A program made the position numbers and the translations under genes. Of a stretch of DNA of 8,566 nt, positions 1-5,198 are shown in pieces (the stretch's first letter is position 1; each line of letters begins with the position of its first letter). Under the pieces are notes generated by a model, which saw only the letters and a program-made list of their open reading frames with translations, was not told the origin of the DNA and did not search any database. The stretch comes from Lactobacillaceae bacterium AF64-9pH9TA (lineage in GTDB: Bacteria; Bacillota; Bacilli; Lactobacillales; Lactobacillaceae): positions 20,150-28,715 of the forward strand of contig JAQDCK010000016.1 in assembly GCA_027681045.1 (NCBI GenBank). The letters run 5' to 3'.

Positions 1-39
1 TTTTATTTTCTTTTTATTTCTTATTTCCAATTACACGGC

Positions 40-80
40 AAAAGCAGCTCAGGAGTAAATCCTCAGCTGCTTTTTCCTTT
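40..80. terminator. Rho-independent terminator, possibly bidirectional
   Basis: Arms 41-54 and 60-73 pair over 14 positions with a single C-C mismatch, around a 5-nt loop (GTAAA). On the plus strand the stem is followed by TTTTTCCTTT, so it would end a plus-strand gene lying left of the window. On the minus strand it lies about 30 bp past the thrC stop and is followed by a shorter run of four T. It therefore probably serves both thrC and the unseen convergent neighbour, more efficiently in the plus direction. Confidence 0.75.
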
Positions 81-105
81 ATCTATTTCTCTTTTTTGGC
101 AAAAA

Positions 106-1584
106 TCAGTCCAGATCCAGCTGCCGCTTGACTTCGTCAGCCATGTTATCAGCCGGGATGACGATTTCCCGGGAGCTGTGGCCTAAGAAGTCTTCCATGG
201 CCTTTGGGGCAGGGCCAGTCAAGTCAGTCAGTTCCTTAAGAGCCGGCAGGCCTTTTTCCTTAACATTTTGCCCGCTGATGGCGCGAACGACGGTTTCGGG
301 GAACTTGTAAGGGCTGGCGGTAGAGAGGACGACGGTTGGCTTGTCATCTTCTGCCTTAAAGCGCTTGGCGGCTAAAGAAGCGACAGCCGTGTGCGGGTCG
401 ATGACATAGCTGCTTTCTTCGTAAACTCGCTTGATTTCGCCCTCAATTTCTTCCGGGCTAGCGTAGTCAGCCCAGAAGCCGGAAAGCTTCTTTTGCATGT
501 CTTCTGGCAATTGGTATTCGCCCTTAGTATTCAGTTGCTCCATCAATTCCTTGACCGTATCCGGGTCCTGGCAGAGGTCAAAAAGCAGGCGCTCCAGGTT
601 ACTGGAAACCAGGATGTCCATGGACGGGGAGTTGGTCACGTAGAAGTCCCGCTTTTTGTCATACTTGCCGGTCTTGAAAAAGTCGGTCAAGACATTGTTC
701 TTATTGGAAGCACAGATCAGGCGGCCAACTGGCAGGCCCAGTTTTTGAGCATAATAGCCGGCCAGAATGTCGCCGAAGTTCCCAGTTGGCACGGAGAAGT
801 TGACTAAATCACCGAACTTAATCGCCCCTTGGTCCAGCAGCTGCTTGTAGGCAGCGAAGTAGTAGACGACCTGGGGCAAAAGGCGGCCGACATTCATGGA
901 GTTGGCGCTGGAAAAGGTCAAATCGTGGCCCGCCAGCAATTCGTTCATGTCCGGGTCGTTAAAAATTTGCTTGACCCTGGTCTGGGCCTGGTCAAAGTTG
1001 CCTTCAACCGCCACAGCCACGGTGTTGTCGCTGTTTTCGCTTAGCATCTGCTTGAGCTGGATCGGGGCCACCCCTTGGTAAGGGTAAAAGACGATGACCC
1101 GGGTCTTGGCTAAGGACTGGAAGCCCCGCATGGCGGCGGTCCCGGTGTCCCCGGAAGTCGCGGTCAAAATCACTATCCCTCTGTGGTCGTCTGAGTTTTC
1201 CAAGGCTGTCTTCATCAAGCGGGGCAGGCACTGCAAGGCCACGTCCTTAAAGGCCAGGGTTGGCCCGTGGAAGAGCTCCAAGTAGTAATTGCCGGCCTTC
1301 TTATCAGTCAGCGGGGCGATCCGGTCGTTATCCCATTGCTGGCCGTAGGCGCCTTTAACAATCTCTGCCAGCTGCTCTTCACTGTAATCGGTCAAGAACA
1401 AAGCCAGGATCTTTTTAGCCATTTCCTGGTAAGGCAGGGCAAAAATTTCCTTTAAAGCAGCGGCTGAAAATGGAGCCGGGAATTCTTTGGGTACGAAGAG
1501 GCCGCCGTCTGGGGCCAGGCCTTGGACGATTGCCTGGGCAGCGGTAACTTCCTGCCCCTGGCTGCGGGTACTGCGGTAAATCAT
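106..1584 (-). CDS. thrC: Threonine synthase (ThrC), long type
   Basis: This PLP enzyme converts O-phosphohomoserine to threonine and phosphate, the last step of threonine synthesis, in the cytoplasm. The 492-residue product begins with the N-terminal pattern of the long threonine synthases (YRSTRSQG, then GLAPDGGLFVP at 22-32). The PLP site is LFHGPTLAFKD (104-114), with Lys113 as the probable Schiff-base lysine. Further family motifs are TATSGDTGTA (141-150), SANSMNVGRLLPQ (226-238) and PTGNFGDILAGY (266-277). The length suits the E. coli/yeast-like class and not the roughly 350-residue Bacillus type. The ATG start is well supported by AGGGAGGA at 1588-1595. The gene is divergent from thrB, which supplies its substrate, and it has its own promoter. 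No hom gene is in the window. It appears intact. Confidence 0.96.
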   Translation of the reverse strand: MIYRSTRSQGQEVTAAQAIVQGLAPDGGLFVPKEFPAPFSAAALKEIFALPYQEMAKKILALFLTDYSEEQLAEIVKGAYGQQWDNDRIAPLTDKKAGNYYLELFHGPTLAFKDVALQCLPRLMKTALENSDDHRGIVILTATSGDTGTAAMRGFQSLAKTRVIVFYPYQGVAPIQLKQMLSENSDNTVAVAVEGNFDQAQTRVKQIFNDPDMNELLAGHDLTFSSANSMNVGRLLPQVVYYFAAYKQLLDQGAIKFGDLVNFSVPTGNFGDILAGYYAQKLGLPVGRLICASNKNNVLTDFFKTGKYDKKRDFYVTNSPSMDILVSSNLERLLFDLCQDPDTVKELMEQLNTKGEYQLPEDMQKKLSGFWADYASPEEIEGEIKRVYEESSYVIDPHTAVASLAAKRFKAEDDKPTVVLSTASPYKFPETVVRAISGQNVKEKGLPALKELTDLTGPAPKAMEDFLGHSSREIVIPADNMADEVKRQLDLD

Positions 1585-1587
1585 AAA

Positions 1588-1595
1588 TCCTCCCT
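1588..1595 (-). promoter_or_regulatory. Ribosome-binding site of thrC
   Basis: Read on the minus strand this is AGGGAGGA, ending 3 nt before the ATG at 1584. It is a strong Shine-Dalgarno match, although the spacing is on the short side, and it fixes the thrC start. Confidence 0.75.
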
Positions 1596-1661
1596 AAAAG
1601 TCAGATGCGTGATCTGTACACTAGTAACGATGGTTGAAAAAGATTTTTTCCTTTATGGCTA

Positions 1662-1689
1662 ATTATAACGGGGAAATCATTTTTCTAAA
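1662..1689 (-). promoter_or_regulatory. Probable thrC promoter
   Basis: On the minus strand there is a perfect -10 box TATAAT (1667-1662), 16 bp downstream of a TTTAGA -35-like box (1689-1684, four of six consensus bases). Transcription would start near 1655 and leave a leader of about 70 nt. That is too short for a T-box riboswitch, and no T-box signature is visible. The -35 region overlaps that of the divergent thrB promoter. Confidence 0.55.
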
Positions 1690-1712
1690 AGGGAAAACAT
1701 GATAAAATGATT
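1675..1712. promoter_or_regulatory. Inverted repeat between divergent thrC and thrB promoters
   Basis: AATCATTTT (1675-1683) and AAAATGATT (1704-1712) form a perfect 9-bp inverted repeat separated by 20 nt. A smaller inverted pair, TTTTC (1681-1685) and GAAAA (1693-1697), lies inside it. The dyad covers the predicted -35 of thrC and the predicted -10 of thrB, so a bound protein could act on both genes. No regulator is identified and the function is inference from position alone. Confidence 0.4.
1680..1708 (+). promoter_or_regulatory. Probable thrB promoter (extended -10)
   Basis: TG at 1700-1701, one base, then TAAAAT (1703-1708) forms an extended -10 element. The matching -35 position (1680-1685, TTTTTC) is poor, as is often tolerated with an extended -10. 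The start would lie near 1715, giving a leader of about 35 nt before the GTG start. Confidence 0.4.
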
Positions 1713-1749
1713 GAAAACTAGCAATTGCCAATTATTGAGGTGAAATAGC

Positions 1750-2613
1750 GTGAAAATCAAAGTTCCAGCATCCAGCGCCAACCTGGGCCCGGGTTTCGAC
1801 TCCATCGGGGTGGCCATTTCCTTGTACCTGACCATTGAAGTCCTGGGGGAGAGCGACCACTGGCAGGTAGACCATAACTTAGGAGACCTGCCGAGCGGGA
1901 AAGACAATATGATCGTCCAAGCGGCTTTAAGCGTCAAGCCGGATTTAACTCCCCAGCACTTGCGGGTGAAATCAGACATCCCCCTGGCCCGCGGCCTGGG
2001 CTCCAGTTCCAGCGCCATCGTGGGCGGGATTGAGCTGGCTGACCAATTGGGCCAGCTCAAGCTGGCTCCCCATGAAAAAATTGAAATCGCGGCCCAACTG
2101 GAAGGGCACCCGGACAATGTAGCCCCGACCATTCTGGGCAGCCTGGTTGTCGGCTGCAAGGTCAACGGTCACTTTACAGCTGTTAAGGCCCCGGTGCCGC
2201 CTTTTGCCATGATCGCCTACATCCCGGCCTATAACTTGAAGACCAGCGATGCCCGGGCTGTTTTGCCCAAGGAGCTTTCCTTTAAAGACGCGGTCCAGGC
2301 CAGTGCTGTAGCCAACACGGCGGTAGCGGCCCTTTTTGCCCAGGACTATGAAAAGGCCGGGGAGTTAATGGAGGCTGACCTCTTTCATGAGCGCTACAGA
2401 AGCAAATTGGTGCCGGAACTGGAGATTATCCGCAATGTTGGCCATGAGCATGGGGCGGTAGCGACCTACCTGTCAGGAGCCGGCCCGACCATCATGAGCC
2501 TGGTTGACCCCCAGCATATCGGCGACTTTGTCGACGCGGTCAGGAAGGCGGGCTTAAAGGATGAAATCCGCCGGCTGGAAGTTGCCCCGCGGGGTGTTTT
2601 TTGGCAAAAATAA
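1750..2613 (+). CDS. thrB: Homoserine kinase (ThrB)
   Basis: This GHMP-family kinase transfers phosphate from ATP to homoserine, giving O-phosphohomoserine for threonine synthase. At 287 residues it has the usual family length. Motif 1 is VPASSANLGPGFDSIGVA (5-22). The glycine/serine-rich ATP loop is PLARGLGSSSSA (78-89). EGHPDNVAPTILG (118-130) and the C-terminal SGAGPT (242-247) are the other GHMP signatures. The start is GTG, supported by GAGGTGA at 1737-1743, 6 nt upstream. The gene stands divergent from thrC, not beside it in a co-directional thr operon, and no hom gene is present. No convincing terminator follows: the 140 bp before the tRNA promoter contain only weak short inverted repeats. 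It appears intact. Confidence 0.96.
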   Translation: MKIKVPASSANLGPGFDSIGVAISLYLTIEVLGESDHWQVDHNLGDLPSGKDNMIVQAALSVKPDLTPQHLRVKSDIPLARGLGSSSSAIVGGIELADQLGQLKLAPHEKIEIAAQLEGHPDNVAPTILGSLVVGCKVNGHFTAVKAPVPPFAMIAYIPAYNLKTSDARAVLPKELSFKDAVQASAVANTAVAALFAQDYEKAGELMEADLFHERYRSKLVPELEIIRNVGHEHGAVATYLSGAGPTIMSLVDPQHIGDFVDAVRKAGLKDEIRRLEVAPRGVFWQK

Positions 2614-2686
2614 AGTAGAAAGAGAAGGCTTTTAGTAGGGCTGGACAGAAAATGGAAGTTTTTGAGCAAAAATCTTGCCAAAAGGC

Positions 2687-2714
2687 TTGCATTCCTATCG
2701 TGTTTCTGTATAAT
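2687..2714 (+). promoter_or_regulatory. Promoter of the tRNA-Lys gene
   Basis: TTGCAT (2687-2692), a 16-bp spacer and a perfect TATAAT (2709-2714) lie about 40 bp before the tRNA. The start is expected near 2721, immediately before the leader hairpin. Confidence 0.65.
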
Positions 2715-2724
2715 AAATAAATGT

Positions 2725-2744
2725 CGGTTGACGAAAGTCAGCCG
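2725..2744 (+). other. Hairpin in the tRNA precursor leader
   Basis: CGGTTGAC (2725-2732) pairs with GTCAGCCG (2737-2744) over 8 bp, including one G-U, and is closed by a GAAA (GNRA) tetraloop. It would form at the 5' end of the primary transcript, 10 nt before the mature tRNA. It has no U-tract, so it is not a terminator. It may affect RNase P access or precursor stability, which is inference. Confidence 0.55.
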
Positions 2745-2754
2745 TAGCCCACTT

Positions 2755-2827
2755 GGGTCGTTAGCTCAGCTGGCAGAGCACCGGACTCTTAATCCGGGTG
2801 TCCAGGGTTCGATCCCCTGACGACCCA
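2755..2827 (+). tRNA. tRNA-Lys (anticodon CUU)
   Basis: A complete cloverleaf can be folded by eye. The acceptor stem is GGGTCGT (2755-2761) with ACGACCC (2820-2826). The anticodon stem is CCGGA with TCCGG around the loop CTCTTAA (2786-2792), putting anticodon CTT at 2788-2790. The T arm is CAGGG with CCCTG around TTCGATC. The D arm contains the usual AGCTCAGCTGGCAGAGC. The discriminator base is A2827. The 3' CCA is not encoded (TCG follows), so it must be added after transcription. The gene is solitary, with its own promoter and terminator. Confidence 0.97.
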
Positions 2828-2832
2828 TCGCG

Positions 2833-2863
2833 AGACATCATGTGTGTACATGGTGTCTTTTTT
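2833..2863 (+). terminator. Rho-independent terminator of tRNA-Lys
   Basis: GACATCATGT (2834-2843) pairs with ACATGGTGTC (2848-2857), with one G-U pair and a GTGT loop, followed directly by six T. The stem starts 7 nt after the tRNA. Confidence 0.9.
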
Positions 2864-2886
2864 GCTTTTAGGCAAATAATTTAGGG

Positions 2887-2954
2887 CAGTTAAGGTTTGG
2901 TAAAATATTACAAATGTTACAGAAAATGTCTTCCCTGTAATCTCTTCTTAACTG
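2887..2954. promoter_or_regulatory. Nested inverted repeats upstream of the apf-like promoter
   Basis: CAGTTAAG (2887-2894) and CTTAACTG (2947-2954) form a perfect 8-bp inverted repeat. Inside it, ATTACA (2907-2912) and TGTAAT (2936-2941) form a second pair, with an extra GTTACA at 2916-2921. The block lies 25 bp upstream of the -35 box, a position where an activator or repressor could bind. The TTACA/TGTAA words recall several regulator half-sites, but the spacing matches none I can name. Confidence 0.3.
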
Positions 2955-2978
2955 GACCGTTACTTTTTTGCTATGGTT

Positions 2979-3006
2979 TTGAAATTTGGCCCTGTTAACA
3001 TATAGA
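2979..3006 (+). promoter_or_regulatory. Promoter of the apf-like gene
   Basis: TTGAAA (2979-2984, five of six consensus bases), a 16-bp spacer and TATAGA (3001-3006). The start is expected near 3013, which gives an unusually long leader of about 86 nt. Confidence 0.6.
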
Positions 3007-3038
3007 CTGTCAAATGACACAAGAGCAGCAAGAAGGAA

Positions 3039-3066
3039 TTTGCCAAAGGAGAAGTAACTTGGCAGA
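3039..3066 (+). promoter_or_regulatory. Leader hairpin presenting an extra Shine-Dalgarno
   Basis: TTTGCCAA (3039-3046) pairs with TTGGCAGA (3059-3066) over 8 bp with one G-U. The 12-nt loop carries AGGAGAA, and the TTG at 3059-3061 lies in the stem. The RNA would thus expose a ribosome-binding site while holding its start codon paired. It lies in the 5' untranslated region of the apf-like gene. Confidence 0.4.
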
Positions 3067-3115
3067 CGAGAGCTTGCGACAAATAAAGGAGAATTTTTTT
3101 GAACATCAAATCTAA
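3059..3115 (+). CDS. Possible 18-codon upstream ORF overlapping the apf-like start
   Basis: TTG at 3059 is preceded by AAAGGAGAA (3045-3053) and a 5-nt gap, exactly the arrangement at the downstream gene's own TTG start. It would encode MADESLRQIKENFFEHQI and stop at TAA 3113-3115, 17 nt inside the next gene and in a different frame. Against real coding: it is very short, contains CGA and ATA codons, and its start codon can be paired in a hairpin. It could be a regulatory upstream ORF or a by-product of a duplicated ribosome-binding site. Confidence 0.25.
   Translation: MADESLRQIKENFFEHQI
3085..3101 (+). promoter_or_regulatory. RBS and TTG start of the apf-like gene
   Basis: AAAGGAGAA (3085-3093), five T, then TTG at 3099-3101. 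No ATG or GTG is available near the signal peptide, so this strong site decides the TTG start. The same 9-nt word followed by 5 nt and TTG occurs 40 bp upstream. Confidence 0.75.
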
Positions 3116-3884
3116 CGTACTTAAATCAGTATTTGCTGCAGGCTTGGTTTTGACTGGCGTGGCAGCGATCAGCTTAGGCACGAACGGTCAAGCAGACGCA
3201 GCAACCATCGGTGACAGCGTAACGGTTGACTACATTGATGGACAATCAATTGCAACTTGGTCAAACTACCACACTGCTAGGGTTAGCGGTTCTGTTAAGG
3301 ACGGCAGCTCATGGAAGGTAGTTAAGACTGCCCGCGACGCTTCAGGTGAAAAGTGGTACAAGATCGGCAAGCGTCAATGGATCATGGCCAAGTACACCAC
3401 TGAAGCAGCAACTGCTTCAAACAGCACTTACAACGCGAATACTACCAGCACTAACACTGCTAACAGCACGACTAGCTCAACTGGCACTGGCTACACTACG
3501 AACTACAGCTCATCAGCAAATAACTACGGCTACGGCTCAAACTATAACTACAGCTACAGCGCAAACACTGGCTCAGCCAACACTTCCAGCTACAGAGCAA
3601 GCACGACCAGTTCAAGCACTTCTGCTTCAACTTCAACTTCAACTTCAACTTCTTCTTCATCATCTGAAGAAGCAGCTAAGGCTTGGATCGCAGGCAAGGA
3701 AAGCGGCGGCTCATACACTGCCTCAAATGGTAACTACTATGGCAAGTACCAATTAAGCTTGAGCTACCTGAACGGTGACACTTCTGCCGCCAACCAGGAA
3801 AAGGTTGCCAACAGCTACGTTCAAAGCCGGTATGGTTCATGGACTGCAGCCAAGGCCTTCTGGCAAGCTAATGGCTGGTACTAA
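3099..3884 (+). CDS. apf: Apf-like secreted surface protein with lysozyme-like C-terminal domain
   Basis: This 261-residue exported protein resembles lactobacillar aggregation-promoting factors, cell-surface proteins that affect aggregation and cell shape. Residues 1-34 are a signal peptide (Lys-containing N-region, hydrophobic core 11-27, ADA then Ala at the cleavage point). Residues about 36-102 form a compact domain with SSWKVVKTARD and WYKIGKRQWIMAKY, reminiscent of SLAP or SH3-like wall-binding modules (tentative). Residues about 103-189 are a Ser/Thr/Asn/Tyr-rich linker ending in Ser-Thr dipeptide repeats. Residues 190-261 are the Apf C-terminal domain: AWIAGKESGG, GNYYGKYQLS, SYLNGDTSAANQ and the terminal AFWQANGWY. 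Glu201 in KESGG sits where the catalytic Glu of IsaA/Rpf-type transglycosylases lies, so muralytic activity is plausible but unproven. Heavy use of AAC, TAC and AAG codons suggests high expression. There is no LPXTG anchor and no membrane segment after the signal peptide. Confidence 0.82.
   Translation: MNIKSNVLKSVFAAGLVLTGVAAISLGTNGQADAATIGDSVTVDYIDGQSIATWSNYHTARVSGSVKDGSSWKVVKTARDASGEKWYKIGKRQWIMAKYTTEAATASNSTYNANTTSTNTANSTTSSTGTGYTTNYSSSANNYGYGSNYNYSYSANTGSANTSSYRASTTSSSTSASTSTSTSTSSSSSEEAAKAWIAGKESGGSYTASNGNYYGKYQLSLSYLNGDTSAANQEKVANSYVQSRYGSWTAAKAFWQANGWY
3626..3652 (+). repeat. In-frame hexanucleotide microsatellite in the apf-like linker
   Basis: TTCAAC is repeated four times (3626-3649) and runs into TTC triplets. 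In the reading frame this is TCA ACT repeated, i.e. Ser-Thr dipeptides at residues 177-184, followed by serines. Slippage by one unit would add or remove two residues without a frameshift, so it can change linker length but cannot switch the gene off. Confidence 0.75.
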
Positions 3885-3897
3885 TCAGCAGCTGGTC

Positions 3898-3929
3898 AAA
3901 GATGGTTCCTTTCGGGGAACCGTCTTTTT
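3898..3929 (+). terminator. Rho-independent terminator of the apf-like gene
   Basis: AAAGATGGTTCC (3898-3909) pairs with GGAACCGTCTTT (3916-3927) over 12 bp, with one G-U pair and a 6-nt loop, ending in a T-run. It lies 13 bp after the stop codon and separates this gene from the next secreted-protein gene. Confidence 0.92.
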
Positions 3930-3967
3930 CTTTGCCTTTTTGCGGAGAAAAAAGCTGCTAAACAAGT

Positions 3968-3973
3968 TATAAT
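3968..3973 (+). promoter_or_regulatory. Probable -10 box for the SEC10/PgrA-domain gene
   Basis: A perfect TATAAT lies 45 bp before the ATG at 4019 and downstream of the previous terminator. No good -35 box stands at 16-18 bp: the nearest candidate, TTGCGG (3940-3945), is 22 bp away. The promoter is plausible but incomplete. Confidence 0.45.
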
Positions 3974-4018
3974 AAAAGAGATAGGATAGAATTTGAATTG
4001 AGAAACAGAGGTTCAAAG

Positions 4019-4912
4019 ATGAAGAAATTTTTCGTAAGCGCGGCAGCGGCCTTGGCAATCGGGACGGCTTTTGCGGCCAGCCAGGTAAGACCAGTTGCAG
4101 CCAGTAGCCGGCAGGCAGTTTTTACCCTGCCTAAGGGCTATACTAAGGCCAACTTGAAGAAGGCCTACTGGTACTCCAACTTGTCCAAGAGCCAGCAGAA
4201 GAAGTGGCTGAAAAACAAGAAGAACGCGGCTTGGCTGAAGAAGTGGCGGAAGGTTAATATCAAGGGGATGCAGGCCAACAAGTTTGACCAAAGCTCCTGG
4301 TCAGAGTCCAGCAAGGACAACAAGACTATTGTTAAATTGACCAATGGCCACTTGAATAGCAGCCAGTCCAAGACCTTAGCTAAGTACTCCCTCCGCTTGA
4401 TCAACCAGGCCCGGGCCAAGATGGGCCTGAAGAAGTGGAAGTACAGCAAGGGGACCCAGAAGCTGGCTTTGGAAATTTCCAAGGAATACGTGGCAAACAA
4501 GAAGACTATCGCCACTGGCCACTATGTGCCAGGGATCGTCCGGGCCACTAACCGGGTCGGCTTGAAACTGCCAGGCAATTACAACTACGTTGAAGACATG
4601 GCCGGCTTTAAGGACGGCAGCCAGGTGACCATGACGGCTATGAAGAAGGACATCTACTTCGGCTTGAAGACCATGATGTTTGGCTACCGCTACGCTAACC
4701 AGAGCAAGGTCAAGCAGCTGGGCCAGTACACGGAATGGGAGCACGCCGGGGACTTGATGAACACCCAGGGCGGTAAGTATGACGGCGACTGGGACTACTA
4801 CGGCTTTAACGTTTCCTACACTAACGGTACTTACTCCTTGCACTACATCGGGGTGCCGTCTCACCTTAAGTGGGCCTACGGCGGCGCCTACTGGGGCAAT
4901 TTTAAGGCGTAA
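4019..4912 (+). CDS. Secreted SEC10/PgrA (CAP-like) surface-exclusion-domain protein
   Basis: This 297-residue exported protein resembles the SEC10/PgrA surface exclusion domain proteins of lactobacilli, which are distantly related to the CAP/SCP fold. The start is ATG 4019: AGAGG at 4007-4011 is 7 nt upstream, and the product begins directly with a signal peptide (MKKFF, an Ala-rich core, cleavage probably after VAA at 26-28). An in-frame TTG at 3998 would only add seven polar residues before it. Residues 29-80 are very rich in Lys and Trp, suiting contact with anionic wall polymers. The domain occupies about 110-285 and shows YSLRLINQARAKMGLKKW, ATGHYVPGI, AMKKDIYFGLKTMMFG, YTEWEHAGDL and YYGFNVSY. 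His168, Glu239, Glu241 and His242 would be the polar cluster of the fold. There is no LPXTG motif or C-terminal membrane helix, so retention would be by charge. The biochemical function is unknown and plasmid exclusion should not be assumed. Confidence 0.8.
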   Translation: MKKFFVSAAAALAIGTAFAASQVRPVAASSRQAVFTLPKGYTKANLKKAYWYSNLSKSQQKKWLKNKKNAAWLKKWRKVNIKGMQANKFDQSSWSESSKDNKTIVKLTNGHLNSSQSKTLAKYSLRLINQARAKMGLKKWKYSKGTQKLALEISKEYVANKKTIATGHYVPGIVRATNRVGLKLPGNYNYVEDMAGFKDGSQVTMTAMKKDIYFGLKTMMFGYRYANQSKVKQLGQYTEWEHAGDLMNTQGGKYDGDWDYYGFNVSYTNGTYSLHYIGVPSHLKWAYGGAYWGNFKA

Positions 4913-4939
4913 AGAAGAATCGACAAAAGAATAATGTGT

Positions 4940-4968
4940 AAAGAGGCTAAGCAATCAGCCTCTTTTTT
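4940..4968 (+). terminator. Rho-independent terminator of the SEC10/PgrA-domain gene
   Basis: AAAGAGGCT (4940-4948) pairs perfectly with AGCCTCTTT (4957-4965) around an 8-nt loop, and the T-run continues to 4968. It starts 27 bp after the stop codon. Confidence 0.92.
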
Positions 4969-5128
4969 CCTGCATTTTTTTAGGAGGATAATCTGTTTTA
5001 TATCTTTTGGCCAATGAGTGGACTAAGTTTTCTAGCCTTTCATGATTAATTTTTCCCTACAGAATAGTTAATAATCTAATTTTTGTAATCCTTTTCCAAA
5101 AAGATGGCAAAGAAAAGGGGAAAGGCAC
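4969..5128. other. AT-rich gap without a supported gene
   Basis: Between the terminator and the aspA promoter there is AT-rich DNA with no supported gene. It holds an AGGAGG word (4982-4987) with no start codon at a usable distance, and an 8-bp palindrome TTGGCCAA (5007-5014). An ATG at 5104 is in frame with aspA but has no Shine-Dalgarno and lies upstream of the predicted aspA promoter. Confidence 0.6.
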
Positions 5129-5157
5129 TTAACATTGGTCTAATTTTAAACTATAGT
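5129..5157 (+). promoter_or_regulatory. Promoter of aspA
   Basis: TTAACA (5129-5134), a 17-bp spacer and TATAGT (5152-5157): five of six consensus bases in each box at ideal spacing. Transcription would start near 5164. This rules against the in-frame ATG at 5104, which would not be on this transcript. Confidence 0.65.
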
Positions 5158-5198
5158 ATTGGCCATAGAAAGAAATTAAAAAACAGAGCTAAAAAAAT

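Noticed and set aside
391..807. 138-codon plus-strand frame inside thrC
   Set aside because: It is antisense to a fully conserved thrC, has no supporting ribosome-binding site or recognisable motif, and is explained by the GC-rich third positions of thrC.
1602..1616. CAGAT-N5-ATCTG inverted repeat in the thrC leader
   Set aside because: The arms are only 5 bp with mismatched flanks, too weak to call as a structure or operator.
1585..1660. T-box or threonine-codon attenuator leader for thrC
   Set aside because: The leader is only about 70 nt with no T-box sequence or terminator hairpin. A frame rich in Thr codons exists but has no start codon.
2614..2686. Terminator after thrB
   Set aside because: Only 4-bp inverted repeats (for example GCAA/TTGC near 2666-2678) without a following T-run, so none can be supported.
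2915..2941. WalR (YycF) box upstream of the apf-like gene
   Set aside because: TGT-type hexamers occur at 2915, 2927 and 2936, but their offsets are 12 and 9 bp, not the 11 bp expected of the direct-repeat consensus as I recall it.
3998..4018. TTG start seven codons before the chosen start of the SEC10/PgrA-domain gene
   Set aside because: It adds polar residues ahead of a normal signal peptide and has a worse-placed ribosome-binding site than ATG 4019.
4376..4954. 192-codon minus-strand frame opposite the SEC10/PgrA-domain gene
   Set aside because: It is antisense to a gene with a signal peptide and conserved domain, it would begin inside that gene's terminator, and no independent evidence supports it.
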